Part shown: piece by piece, positions 48,097 to 59,824 of the stretch
Numbering within the stretch: the stretch's first letter is position 1
Layout of the letters: every line of letters starts with the position of its first letter
From: Ehretia macrophylla
Taxonomy: Eukaryota; Streptophyta; Magnoliopsida; Boraginales; Ehretiaceae
DNA length: 64,000 nucleotides
Assembly (NCBI GenBank): GCA_037974665.1
Contig: CM075773.1
Coordinates: 18,094,146 to 18,158,145 of the forward strand
Reading direction: 5' to 3'
The notes under the pieces: model-generated
The model's database searches: none
The model's input: only the letters and a program-made list of their open reading frames with translations
Told to the model about the DNA's origin: nothing
Made by a program: the position numbers and the translations under genes

Positions 48097-48215
48097 GGTG
48101 TGCAACACGAGGACTTCCCAGGGGGTCACCCATCCTAGTACTACTCTCGCCCAAGCACGCTTAACTTCGGAGTTCTGATGGGATCCGGTGCATTAGTGCT
48201 GGTATGATCGCACCC
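48097..48215 (-). rRNA. 5S rRNA: 5S rRNA copy 72
   Basis: C117A in helix I. The T run is interrupted (TTTCTTTT). Spacer 48216-48773. Confidence 0.95.
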
Positions 48216-48773
48216 GTCATGTTGAGAGCACAATTCATTTATGTGTTAGCGGTTCACAGTCCCAGCCTAGAGATATGGTCCATTCAAAAGGCCCAATGGG
48301 CTTAACGACAACCCATCCGCTTCAACAACGCAGCATCCTCGCAAGACGTGATATCGACGCATTGTAGGGTCCTCCAATGTGCCGCAATTAAGGTTGTCGT
48401 CCTTTTCACAACTCACGACGTACGATCCGGGAAGGAAAAACAGAGCAAAAGAAGAAAAGTGGCCCGAAACTGATGAAAACGTTCGATTTTGAGCTTCGAA
48501 AAGGGCACGGCAAGGATGCTCGCTGCCCCCGTCGTAGTGCTCTCGGAGAGCTTTCCAATGGTATGCTGTGCGCCGCGTAACTCCGTACGGATCCAAAGTT
48601 ATAGGCACCGGAGCGACGGAGACCTGGTCACAAGCCCTACGCCCTCGGTTTGCGGGCTCAGCCTCCACGTGAAGAGAAGTTGTGTGGCCCAGCGTGCCGT
48701 GGGATTCGATAATAGAACTGTGGTGGGTAAAGTATCTTGGCAACGCTAACCGGAGCAAAAAAAATTGAAAAGG

Positions 48774-48892
48774 GGGGTGCAACACGAGGACTTCCCAAGG
48801 GGTCACCAATCCAAGTACTACTCTCGCCCAAGCACGCTTAACTTCGGAGTTCTGGTGGGATCCGGTGCATTAGTGCTGGTATGATCGCACCC
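48774..48892 (-). rRNA. 5S rRNA: 5S rRNA copy 73
   Basis: U38C, A80U, G85U and C95U. Two units left of copy 75, which shares three of the four. Spacer 48893-49450. Confidence 0.95.
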
Positions 48893-49450
48893 GTCATGTT
48901 GAGGGCACAATTCCTTTATGTGTTAACGGTTCACAGTCCCAGCCTAGAGATATGGTCCATTCAAAAGGCCCAATGGGCTTAACGACAACCCATCCGCTTC
49001 AACAACGCAGCATCCTCTCAAGACGTGATATCGACGCATTGTAGGGTCCTTTAATGTGCCCCGAGGAAGATTGTGGTCCTTTTAGCAGCTCATGACGTAC
49101 GATCCGGGACGGAAAAACAGAGCAGAAGAAGAAAAGTGGCCCGAAACTGATGAAAACGTTCGATTTTGAGCTCCGAAAAGGGCACGGCAAGCTAGCTAGC
49201 TGCCCCCGTCGTAGAGCTCTCGGAGAGCTTTCCAACGGTATGCTTTGCGCCGCGTAACTCCTTACGGATCAAAAGTTATAGGAACCGGAGCGACAGAGAC
49301 CTGGTCACAAGCCCTACGCCCTCGGTTTGCGGGCCCAGCCTCCACGTGAAGAGAAGTTGTCTTGCCCAAGGTGCCGTGGTGATTCGATAATAGAAATGTG
49401 GTGGGTAAAGTATCTTGGCAACGCTAACCGGAGCAAAAAAATTGAAAAAG

Positions 49451-49569
49451 GGGGTGCAACACGAGGATTTCCCAGGGGGTCACCCACCCTAGTACTACTC
49501 TCGCCCAAGCATGCTTAACTTCGGAGATGTGATGGGATCCGGTGCATTAGTGCTGGTATGATCGCACCC
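49451..49569 (-). rRNA. 5S rRNA: 5S rRNA copy 74, diverged
   Basis: G41C, A43U, G58A, A83G and G102A. The downstream run is T5 then T7. Spacer 49570-50127. Confidence 0.93.
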
Positions 49570-50127
49570 GTCATGTTGAGGACACAATTCCTTTATGTGT
49601 TAACGGTTCACAGTCCCAGCCTAGAGATATGGCCCGTTCAAAAGGCCCAACGGGCTTAACGACAACCCATCCGCTTCAACAACGCAGCATCCTCGCAAGA
49701 CGTGATATCGACGTATTGTAGGGTTCTCTAATGTGCCGCGAGTAAGGTTGTCGTCCTTTTAACAGCTCACGACGTACGATCCGGGACAGAAAAATAGAAC
49801 AAAAGAAGAAAAGTGGCCCGAAACTGATGAAAACGTTCGATTTTGAGCTTCGAAAAGGGCACGGCAAGGATGCTCCCTGCCCCCGTCGTAGTGCTCTCGG
49901 AGAGCTTTCCAATGGTATGCTGTGCGCCGCGTAACTCCGTACGGATCCAAAGTTATGGGCACCGGAGCGACGGAGACCTGGTCACAAGCCCTACGCCCTC
50001 GGTTTGCGGGCCCAGCCTCCACGTGAAGAGAAGTTGTCTTGCCCAAGGTGCCGTGGGATTCGATAATAGAAATGTGGTGGGTAAAGTATCTTGGCAACGC
50101 TAACCGGAGCAAAAAAAATTGAAAAGG

Positions 50128-50246
50128 GGGGTGCAACACGAGGACTTCCCAAGGGGTCACCCATCCAAGTACTACTCTCGCCCAAGCACGCTTAACTTCG
50201 GAGTTCTGGTGGGATCCGGTGCATTAGTGCTGGTATGATCGCACCC
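50128..50246 (-). rRNA. 5S rRNA: 5S rRNA copy 75
   Basis: U38C, A80U and C95U. Spacer 50247-50804. Confidence 0.96.
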
Positions 50247-50804
50247 GTCATGTTGAGGGCACAATTCCTTTATGTGTTAACGGTTCACAGTCCCAGCCTA
50301 GAGATATGGTCCATTCAAAAGGCCCAATGGGCTTAACGACAACCCATCCGCTACAACAACGCAGCATCCTCTCAAGACGTGATATCGACGCATTGTAGGG
50401 TCCTCTAATGTGCCGCGAGTAAGGTTGTCGTCCTTTTAACAGCTCATGACGTACGATCCGGGACGGAAAAACAGAGCAGAAGAAGAAAAGTGGCCCGAAA
50501 CTGATGAAAACGTTCGATTTTGAGCTCCGAAAAGGGCACGGCAAGCTAGCTAGCTGCCCCCGTCGTAGAGCTCTCGGAGAGCTTTCCAACGGTATGCTTT
50601 GCGCCGCGTAACTCCTTACGGATCAAAAGTTATGGGCACCGGAGCGACGGAGACCTGGTCACAAGCCCTACGCCCTCGGTTTGCGGGCCCAGCCTCCACG
50701 TGAAGAGAAGTTGTCTTGCCCAAGGTGCCGTGGGATTCAATAATAGAAATGTGGTGGGTAAAGTATCTTGGCAACGCTAACCGGAGCAAAAAAAATTGAA
50801 AAGG

Positions 50805-50888
50805 GGGGTGCAACACGAGGACTTCCCAGCGGGTCACCCATCCTAGTACTACTCTCGCCCAAGCACGCTTAACTTCGGAGTTCTGATG
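50805..50888 (-). pseudogene. 5S rRNA: 5'-truncated 5S rRNA, copy 76 (nt 36-119)
   Basis: Nucleotides 1-35 and about 260 bp of upstream spacer are gone. The gene is fused at the shared hexamer ctgatg (50883-50888) to spacer sequence that continues aaaacgtttg. Boxes A and C remain (with C94G), but the start site and the -1 to -27 elements are lost, so a normal 5S RNA cannot be made. The unit measures 382 bp instead of 677. The 78-codon spurious frame common elsewhere is broken here. Confidence 0.95.
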
Positions 50889-51186
50889 AAAACGTTTGAT
50901 TTTGAGTTCCAAAAAGGGCACGGCGAGCTAGCTACCTGCCCCCGTCATAGAGCTCTCGGAGTGCTCACCAACGGTATGCTGTGCGCCTTGTAACTCCTTA
51001 CGGATCAAAAGTTACGGGCACCGGAGCGACCGAGACCTGGTCCTAAGCCCTATGCCATCGGTTTGCGAGCCCAGCCTCCACGTGAAGAGAAGTTGTCTTG
51101 CCCAAGGTGCCGTGGGATTTGATAATAGAAATGTGGTGGGCAAAGTATCTTGGCAACGCTAACCGGAGCAAAAAAAATTGAAAAAG

Positions 51187-51305
51187 GTGGTGCAACACGA
51201 GGACTGCCCAGGGGGTCACCCATCCTAGTACTACTCTCGCCCAAGCACGCTTAACTTCGGAGTTCTGATGGGATCCAGTGCATTAGTGCTGGTATGATCG
51301 CACCC
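51187..51305 (-). rRNA. 5S rRNA: 5S rRNA copy 77
   Basis: C29U, A100C and C118A. Its 3'-side spacer has gccatcggtttg and gggatttgataa, shared with copy 83, which also follows a truncated gene. Spacer 51306-51863. Confidence 0.95.
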
Positions 51306-51863
51306 GTCATGTTGAGGGCACAATTCTTTTATGTGTTAACGGTACACAGACCCAGCGTAGAGAGATGGCCAATTAAGAAGGCCCAATGGGCTTAACGACA
51401 ACCCATCCCCTTCAACAACCTAGCATCCTCGCAAGACGTTATATCGACGCATTGTAGGGTCCTCTAATGTGCCGCGAGTTAGGTTTTCGTCCTTTTAACA
51501 GCTCACGACGTACGATCCGGGACGGAAAAACAGTGCAAAAGAAGAAAAATGGCCCGAAACTGATGAAAACGTTCGATTTTGAGCTCCGAAAAGGGCACAA
51601 CAAGCTAGCTTGCTGCCCCCTTCGTAGAACTCTCAGAGAGCTTTCCAACGGTATGCTGTGCGCCTCGTAACTCCTTACAGATCTAAAGTTATGGGCACCG
51701 GAGCGACGGAGACCTGGTCACAAGCCCTACGCCCAGAGTTTGCGGGCCCAGCCTCCACGTGAAGAGAAGTTGTCTTGCCCAAGGTGCCGTGGGATTCGAT
51801 AATAGAAATGTGGTGGGTAAAGTATCTTGGCAACCCTAACCGGAGCAAAAAAAATTGAAAAAG

Positions 51864-51982
51864 GGGGTGCAACACGAGGACTTCCCAAGGGGTCACCCAT
51901 CCTAGTACTACTCTCGCCCAAGCACGCTTAACTTCGGAGTTCTGATGGGATCCGGTGCATTAGTGCTGGTATGATCGTACCC
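51864..51982 (-). rRNA. 5S rRNA: 5S rRNA copy 78
   Basis: G5A (helix I) and C95U. Spacer 51983-52540. Confidence 0.96.
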
Positions 51983-52540
51983 GTCATGTTGAGGGCACAA
52001 TTCCTTTGTGTGTTAACGGTTCACAGTCCCAGCCTAGAGATATGGCCCATTCAAAAGGCCCAATGGGCTTAACGACAACCCATCATCTTCAACAACGTAG
52101 CATCCTCGCAAGACGTGATATCGACGCATTGTAGGGTCCTCTAATGTGCCGCGAGTAAGGTTGTCGTCCTTTTAACAGCTCACGACGTACGATCCGGGAC
52201 GGAAAAACAGAGCAAAAGAAGAAAAGTGGCCCAAAACTGATGAAAACGTTCGATTTTGAGCTCCGAAAAGGGCATGGCATGCTAGCTACCTGCCCCCGTC
52301 GTAGAGCTCTCGAAGAGCTTTCCAACGGTATGCTGTGCGCGGCGCAACTCCTTACAGATCAAAAGTTATGGGCACCGGAGCGATGGAGACCTGGTCACAA
52401 GCCCTACGCCCTCGGTTTGCGGGCCCAGCCACCACGTGAAGAGAAGTTGTCTTGCCCAAGGTGCAGTGGGATTCGATAATAGAAATGTGGTGGGTAAAGT
52501 ATCTTGCCGACCCTAACCGGAGCAAAAAAAAATAAAAAGG

Positions 52541-52659
52541 GGGGTGCAACACGAGGACTTCCCAAGGGGTCACCCATCCTAGTACTACTCTCGCCCAAGC
52601 ACGCTTAACTTCGGAGTTCTGATGGGATCCGGTGCATTAGTGCTGGTATGATCGCACCC
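52541..52659 (-). rRNA. 5S rRNA: 5S rRNA copy 79
   Basis: C95U only. The terminator is strengthened: T5 then T9 with one intervening A. Spacer 52660-53217. Confidence 0.97.
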
Positions 52660-53217
52660 GTCATGTTGAGGGCACAATTCCTTTATGTGTTAACGGTTCA
52701 CAGTCCCAGCCTAGAGATATGGCCCATTCAAAAGGCCCAATGGGCTTAACGACAACCCATTCGCTTCAACAACGCAGCATCCTCGCAAGACGTGATATCG
52801 ACGCATTGTAGGGTCCTCTAATGTGCCGCGAGTAAGGTTTTCGTCCTTTTGACAGCTCACGACGTACGATCGGGGACGGAAAAACAGAGCAAAAGAAGAA
52901 AAGTGGCCTGAAATTGATGAAAACATTCGATTTTGAGCTCCGAAAAGGGCACGGCGAGCTAGCTTCCTGCCCCCGTCGTAGAGCACTCGGAGAGCTTTAC
53001 AACGGTATGTTGTGCGCCGCGTAACTCCTTACAGATCAAAAGTTATGGGCACCGGAGCGACGGAGACCGGGTCATAAGCCCTACGCCCTCGGTTTGCGGG
53101 CCCAGCCCCCACGTGAAGAGAAGTTGTCTTGCCCAAGGTGGCGTGGGATTCGATAATAGAAATGTGGTGGGTAAACTATCTTGGCAACCCTAACCGGAGC
53201 AAAAAAAATTGAAAAAG

Positions 53218-53336
53218 GGGGTGCAACACGAGGACTTCCCAGGGGGTCACCCATCCTAGTACTACTCTCGCCCAAGCACGCTTAACTTTGGAGTTCTAAT
53301 GGGATCCGATACATTAGTGCTAGTATGATTGCACCC
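53218..53336 (-). rRNA. 5S rRNA: 5S rRNA copy 80, transition-rich
   Basis: G7A, C15U, C26U, C28U, C39U and G48A: six changes, all C-to-U or G-to-A, most in CG or CHG context. The likely cause is deamination of methylated cytosine in a silent unit. Spacer 53337-53895. Confidence 0.92.
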
Positions 53337-53895
53337 GTCATGTTTAAGGCACAAATCCTTTATGTGTTAACGGTTCACAGTCCAAGCCTAGAGATATGGC
53401 CCATTCAAAAGGCCCAATGGGCTTAACGACAACCCATCTGCTTCAACAATGCAGCATCCTCGCAAGACGTGATATCGACGCATTATAGGGTCCTCTAATG
53501 TGCCGCGATCAAGGTTGTCGTCCTTTTAATAGCTCACGACGTACGATCCGGGACGGAAAAACAGAGCAAAAGGAGAAAAGTGGCCCGAAACTGATGAAAA
53601 CGTTCGATTTTAAGCTCCAAAAAGGGCACGGCAAGCTAGCTCGCTACCCCCGTCGTAGTGCTCTCGGAGAGCCTTCCAACGGTATGCTGTGCGCCGCGTA
53701 ACTCCGTACGGATCCAAAGTTATGGGCACCGGTGCGACGGAGACCTGGTCACAAGCCCTACACCCTCGGTTTGCGGGCCCAGCCTCCACGTGAAGAGAAG
53801 TTGTCTTGCCCAAGGTGCCGTGGGATTCGATAATAGAAATGTGGTGGGGTAAACTATCTTGGCAACCCTAACCGGAGCAAAAAAAATTTAAAAGA

Positions 53896-54014
53896 AGGGT
53901 GCAACACGAGGACTTCCCAGGTGGTGACCCATCCAAGTACTACTATCGCCCAAGCACGCTTAATTTTGGAGTTCTGATAGGATCCGCTGCATTGGTTCTG
54001 GTATGATCGCACCC
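53896..54014 (-). rRNA. 5S rRNA: 5S rRNA copy 81, probable pseudogene
   Basis: The most diverged full-length copy: C18A, U21C, C28G, C36U, G48A, G51A, G70U, A80U, G89C, C93A, plus C119U at the edge. Box A, intermediate element and box C all carry changes. The flanking C run is reduced to CCCTTCTTTT. Spacer 54015-54572. Confidence 0.88.
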
Positions 54015-54572
54015 GTCATGTTGAGGGCACAATTCCTTTATGTGTTAACGGTTCACAGTCCCAGCCTAGAGATATGGCCCATTCAAAAGGCCCAATGGGC
54101 TTAACGACAACCCATCCGCTTCAACAACGCAGCATCCTCGCAAGACGTGACATCGACGCATTGTAGGGTCCTCTAATGTGCCGCGAGTAAGGTTGTCGTC
54201 TTTTTAACAGCTCACGACGTACGATCAGGGACGGAAAAACAGAGCAAACGAAGAAAAGTGGCCCGAAACTGATGAAAACGTTCAATTTTGAGCTCCGAAA
54301 AGGGTACGGCAAGCTAGCTACCTGCCCCCGTCGTAGAGCTCTCGGAGAGCTTTCCAACGGTATGCTGTGCACCGCGTAACTCCTTACGGATCAAAAGTTA
54401 TGGGCACCGGAGCGACGGAGACCTGGTCACAAGCCCTACGCCCTCGGTTTGCGGGCCCACCGTCCACGTCAAGCGAAGTTGTCTTGCCCAAGGTGCCGTG
54501 GGATTCGATAATAGAAATGTGGTGGGTAAAGTATATTGGTAACGCTAACCGGAGCAAAAAAAATTGAAAAGG

Positions 54573-54656
54573 GGGGTGCAACACGAGGACTTCCCAGGGG
54601 GTCACCCATCCTAGTACTACTCTCGCCCAAGCACGCTTAACTTCGGAGTTCTGATG
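54573..54656 (-). pseudogene. 5S rRNA: 5'-truncated 5S rRNA, copy 82 (nt 36-119)
   Basis: Same junction as copy 76: the gene ends at ctgatg (54651-54656) and continues into spacer aaaacattcg. The retained 84 nt match consensus exactly, including all of box A to box C, so the internal control region is intact while start site and upstream element are missing. Confidence 0.95.
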
Positions 54657-54954
54657 AAAACATTCGATTTTGAGCTCCAAAAAGGGCACGGCGAGCTAGC
54701 TACCTGCCCCCGTCGTAGAGCTCTCGGAGAGCTTTCCAACGGTATGCTGTGCGCCGCGTAACTCCTTACGGATCAAAAGTTATGGGCACCGGAGCGACTG
54801 AGACCTGGTCACAAGCCCTACGCCATCGGTTTGCGGGCCCAGCCTCCACGTGAAGAGAAGTTGTCTTGCCCAAGGTGCCGTGGGATTTGATAATAGAAAT
54901 GTGGTGGGTAAAGTATCTTGGCAACGCTAACCGGAGCAAAAAAAATTGAAAAGG

Positions 54955-55073
54955 GGGGTGCAACACGAGGACTTCCCAGGGGGTCACCCATCCGAGTACT
55001 ACTCTCGCCCAAGCACGCTTAACTTCGGAGTTCTGATGGGATCCGGTGCATTAGTGCTGGTATGATCGCACCC
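54955..55073 (-). rRNA. 5S rRNA: 5S rRNA copy 83
   Basis: A80C only. Spacer 55074-55631. Confidence 0.97.
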
Positions 55074-55631
55074 GTCATGTTGAGGGCACAATTCCTTTAT
55101 GTGTTAACGGTTCACAGTCCCAGCCTAGAGATATGGCCCATTCAAAAGGCCCAATGGGCTTAACGACAACCCATCCGCTTCAACAACGCAGCATCCTCGC
55201 AAGACGTGATATCGACGCATTGTAGGGTCCTCTAATGTGCCGCGATTAAGGTTGTCGTCCTTTTAACAGCTCACGACGTACGATCCGGGACGGAAAAACA
55301 GAGCAAAAGAAGAAAAGTGGCCCGAAACTGATGAAAACGTTCGATTTTGAGCTCCGAAAAGGGCACAGCGATCTAGCTAGCTGCCCCCATCGTAGAGCTC
55401 TCAGTAAGCTTTCCAACGGTATGCTGTGCGCCTCGTAACTCCTTACGGATCAAAAGTTATGGGCACCGAAGCGACGGAGACCTGGTCACAAGCCCTACGC
55501 CCACGGTTTGCGGGCCCAGCCTCCACGTGAAGATAAGTTGTCTTGCCTAAGGTGCCGTGGGATTCGATAATAGAAATGTGGTGAGTAAAGTATCTTGGCA
55601 ACGCTAACCGGAGCAAAAAAAATTGAAAAAG

Positions 55632-55750
55632 GGGGTGCAACACGAGGACTTCCCAGGGGGTCACCCATCCTAGTGCTACTCTCGCCCAAGCACGCTTAGC
55701 TTCGGAGTTCTGATGGGATCCGGTGCATTAGTGCTGGTATGATCGCACCC
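55632..55750 (-). rRNA. 5S rRNA: 5S rRNA copy 84
   Basis: U52C (box A) and U76C. The upstream flank has two changes near -4 and -11. Spacer 55751-56320. Confidence 0.96.
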
Positions 55751-56320
55751 GTCTTGTTGATGGCACAATTCCTTTATGTGTTAACGGTTCACAGTCCCAG
55801 CCTAGAGATATGGCCCATTCAAAAGGCCCAATGGGCGTAACGACAACCCATCCGCTTCAACAACGCAGCATCCTCGCAAGACGTGCTATCGACGCATTGT
55901 AGGGTCCACTAATGTGCCGCGAGTAAGGTTGTCGTCCTTTTAACAGCTCACGACGTACGATCCGGGAAGGAAAAACAGAGCAAAAGAAGAAAAGTGGCCC
56001 GAAACTGATGAAAACATTCAATTTTGAGCTCCGAAAAGGGCACGGCAAGCTAGCTAGCTGCCCCCGTCGTCGATCTCTTGGAGAGCTTTCCAACGGTATG
56101 CTGTGCGCCGCGTAACTCCTTACGGATCAAAAGTTATGGGCACCGGAGCGACGGAGACCTGGTGACAAGACCTATGACCTCGGTTTGCGGGCCCAGCCTC
56201 CACGTGAAGAGAAGTTGTCTTGCCCAAGGTGCCGTGGGATTCGATAATAGAAATGTGGTGGGTAAAGTATCTTGGCAACCCTAACCGGAGCAAAAAAAAT
56301 TGAAAAAGGGGGTGCAAAAG

Positions 56321-56439
56321 GGGGTGCAACACGAGGACTTCCCAGAAGGTCACCCATCCTAGTACTACTCTCGCCCAAGCACGCTTAATTTCGGAGTTCT
56401 GATGGGATCCGGTGTATTAGTTCTGGTAAGATCGCACCC
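56321..56439 (-). rRNA. 5S rRNA: 5S rRNA copy 85, diverged, duplicated 3' flank
   Basis: A11U, C18A, G25A, G51A, C93U and C94U. Carries the 12-bp flank duplication. Unit 689 bp. Spacer 56440-56997. Confidence 0.93.
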
Positions 56440-56997
56440 GTCATGTTGAGGGCACAATTCCTTTATGTGTTAACGGTTCACAGTCCCAGCCTAGAGATAT
56501 GGCCCATTCAAAAGGCCCAATGGGCTTAACGACAACCCATCCGCTTCAACGACGCAGCATCCTCGCAAGACGTTATATCGACGCATTGTAGGGTCCTCTA
56601 ATGTGCCGCGAGTAAGGTTGTCGTCCTTTTAACAGCTCACGACGTACGATCCGGGACGGAAAAACAGAGCAAAAGAAGAAAAGTGGCCCGAAACTGATGA
56701 AAACGTTCGATTTTGAGCTCCGAAAAGGGCACGGCGAGATAGCTACCTACCCACATTGCAGAGCTCTCGGAGTGCTTTCCAATGGTATGCTGTGCGCCGC
56801 GTAACTCCTTACGGATCAAAAGTTATGGGCACCGGAGCGACGGAGACCTGGTCACAAGCCCTACGCCCTCGGTTTGCGGGCCCAGCCTCCACGTGAAGAG
56901 AAGTTGTCTTGCCCAAGGTGCCGTGGGATTCGATAATAGAAATGTGGTGGGTAAAGTATCTTGGCAACCCTAACCCGAGCAAAAAAAATTGAAAAGG

Positions 56998-57116
56998 GGG
57001 GAGGAACACGAGGACTTCCCAGGGGGTCACCCATCCAAGTACTACTCTCACCCAAGCACGCTTAACTTCAGAGTTCTGATGGGATCCGGTGCATTAGTGC
57101 TGGTATGATCGCACCC
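56998..57116 (-). rRNA. 5S rRNA: 5S rRNA copy 86
   Basis: C47U, C67U, A80U, G113C and A115U. The last two disrupt helix I. Spacer 57117-57674. Confidence 0.93.
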
Positions 57117-57674
57117 GTCATGTTGAGGGCACAATTCCTTTATGTGTTAACGGTTCACAGTCCCAGCCTAGAGATATGGCCCATTCAAAAGGCCCAATGG
57201 GCTTAACGACAACCCATCCGCTTCAACAACGCAGCATCCTCTCAAGACGTGATATTGACGCATTGTAGGGTCCTCTAATGTGCCGCGAGAAAGGTTTTCA
57301 TCCTTTTAACAGCTCACGACGTACGATCCGGGACGGAAAAACAGAGCAAAAGAAGAAAAGTGGCCAGAAACTGATGAAAACGTTCGATTTTGAGCTCCGA
57401 AAAGGGCACAGCGAACTAGCTAGCTGCCCCCGTCGTAGAGCTCTCAGAGAGCTTTCCAACGGTATGCTGTGCGCCTCGTAACTCCTTACGGATCAAAAGT
57501 TATGGGCACCGGAGCGACGGAGACCTGGTCACAAGCCCTACGCCCTCTGTTTGCGGGCCCAGCCTCCACGTGAAGAGAAGTTGTCTTGCTCAAGGTGCCG
57601 TGGGATTCGATAATAGAAATGTGGTGGGTAAAGTATCTTGGCAACCCTAACCGGAGCAAAAAAAATTGAAAAGG

Positions 57675-57793
57675 AGGGTGCAACACGAGGACTTCGCAGG
57701 GGGTCATCCATCCTAGTACTACTCTCGCCCAAGCACGCTTAACTTCGGAGTTCTGGTGGGATCCGGTGCATTAGTGCTGGTATGATCGCACCC
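57675..57793 (-). rRNA. 5S rRNA: 5S rRNA copy 87
   Basis: U38C, G87A, G98C and C119U. Spacer 57794-58351. Confidence 0.95.
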
Positions 57794-58351
57794 GTCATGT
57801 TGAGGGTACAATTCCTTTATGTGTTAACGGTTCACAGTCCCAGCCTAGAGATATGGCCCATTCAAAAGGCCCAATGGGCTTAACGACAACCCATCCGCTT
57901 CAACAACACAGCATCCTCGCAAGACGTGATATCGACGCATTGTAGGGTCCTCTAATGTGCCGCGAGTAAGGTTGTCGCCCTTTTAACATCTCACGACATA
58001 CGATCCGGGACGGAAAAACAGAGCAAAAGATGAAAAGTAGCCCGAAACTGATGAAAACGTTCGATTTTGAGCTCCGAAAAGGGCACGACATGCTAGCTAC
58101 CTGCCCCCGTCGTAGAGCTCTCGGAGAGCTTTCCAACGGTATGCTGTGCACCGCGTAACTCCTTACGGATCAAAAGTTATGGCCACCGGAGCGACGGAGA
58201 CCTACTCACAAGCCCTACGCCCTCGGTTTGCTGGCCCAGCCTCCCCGTGAAGAGAAGTTATCTTTCCCAAGGTGCCGTGGGATTCGATAATAGAAATGTG
58301 GTGGGTAAAGTATCTTGGCAACGCTAACCGGAGCAAAAAAAATTGAAATGG

Positions 58352-58470
58352 GGGGTGCAACACGAGGCATTCCCAGGGGGTCACCCATCCTAGTACTACT
58401 CTCGCCCAAGCACGCTAAACTTCGGAGTTCTGATGGGATCCGGTGCATTAGTGCTGGTATGATCGCACCC
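58352..58470 (-). rRNA. 5S rRNA: 5S rRNA copy 88
   Basis: A54U (box A), G102U and U103G. The first T run is broken (CCCCCCATTTC). Spacer 58471-59028. Confidence 0.95.
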
Positions 58471-59028
58471 GTCATGTTGAGAATACAATTCCTTTATGTG
58501 TTAACGGTTCACAGTCCCAGCCTAGAGATATGGCCCATTCAAAAGGCCCAATGGGCTTAACGACAACCCATCCGCTTCAACAACGCAGCATCCTCGCAAG
58601 ACGTGATATCGACGCATTGTAGGGTCCTCTAATGTGCCGCGAGTAAGGTTGTCGTCCTTTTAAGAGCTCACGACGTACGATCCGGGACGGAAAAACAGAG
58701 CAAAAGAAGAAAAGTGGCCCGAAACTGCTGAAAACGTTCGATTTGGAGCTCCGAAAAGGGCACAACGAGCTAGCTAGCTTCCCCCGTTGTAGAGCTCTCA
58801 GAGAGCTTTCCAACGGTATGCTGTGCGCCTCGTAACACCTTACGGATCAAAAGTTATGGGCACCGGAGCGACGGAGACCTGGTCACAAGCCCTACGCCCT
58901 CGGTTTGCGGGCCCAGCCTCCACGTGAAGAGAAGTTGTCTTGCCCAAGGTGCCGTGGGATTCGAAAATAGAAATGTAGTGGGTAAACTATCTTGGCAACC
59001 CTAACCGGAGCAAAAAAAATTGAAAAGG

Positions 59029-59147
59029 GGGGTGCAACACGAGGACTTCCCAGGGGGTCACCCATCCTAGTACTACTCTCGCCCAAGCACGCTTAACTTC
59101 GGAGTTCAGATGGGATCCGGTGCATTAGTGCTGGTATGATCGCACCC
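59029..59147 (-). rRNA. 5S rRNA: 5S rRNA copy 89
   Basis: A40U only. Spacer 59148-59705. Confidence 0.97.
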
Positions 59148-59705
59148 GTCATGTTGAGGGCACAATTCCTTTATGTGTTAACGGTTCACAGTCCCAGCCT
59201 AGAGATATGGCCCATTCAAAAGGCCCAATGGGCTTAACGACAACCCATCCGCTTCAACAACGCAGCATCCTCGCAAGACGTGATATCGACGCATTGTAGG
59301 GTCCTCTAATGTGCCGCGAGTAAGGTTGTCGTCCATTTAACAGCTCACGACGTACGATCCGGGACGGAAAAACAGAGCAAATGAAGAAAAGTGGCCAGAA
59401 ACTAATGAAAACGTTCGATTTTGAGCTCTGAAAAGGGCACTGCGAACTAGCTAGCTGCCCCCGTCGTAGAGCTCTCAGAGAGCTTTCCAACAGTATGCTG
59501 TGCGCCTCGTAACTCCTTACGGATCAAAAGTTATGGGCACCGGAGCGACGGAGACCTGGTCACAAGCCCTACGCCCTCGGTTTGCGGGCCGAGCCTCCAC
59601 GTGAAGAGAAGTTGTCTTGCCCAAGGTGCCGTGGGATTCGATAATAGAAATGTGGTGGGTAAAGTATCTTGGCAACCCTAACCGGAGCAAAAACAATTGA
59701 AAAGG

Positions 59706-59824
59706 AGGGTGCCAAACGAGGACTTCCCAGGGGGTCACCCATCCTAGTACTACTCTCGCCCAAGCACGCTTAACTTCGGAGTTCTGGTGGGATCCGGTGC
59801 ATTAGTGCTGGTATGATCGCACCC
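59706..59824 (-). rRNA. 5S rRNA: 5S rRNA copy 90
   Basis: U38C, G110U, U112G and C119U. The T run is interrupted (TTGTTTTT). Spacer 59825-60382. Confidence 0.95.

Larger units (their letters stand above)
48267..50620. repeat. Two-unit higher-order repeat (1354 bp)
   Basis: gcacggcaaggatgctc occurs near 48508 and 49862. The tatgctttgcgccgcg variant occurs near 49240 and 50594. Copies 73 and 75 share U38C, A80U and C95U. Alternate units are therefore sisters. Confidence 0.75.

Noticed and set aside
48267..48809. Longest open frame (180 codons, minus strand) as a protein gene
   Set aside because: It starts inside 5S copy 73 and runs through spacer. The same frame is closed in nearly all other units, and no protein domain is recognisable.
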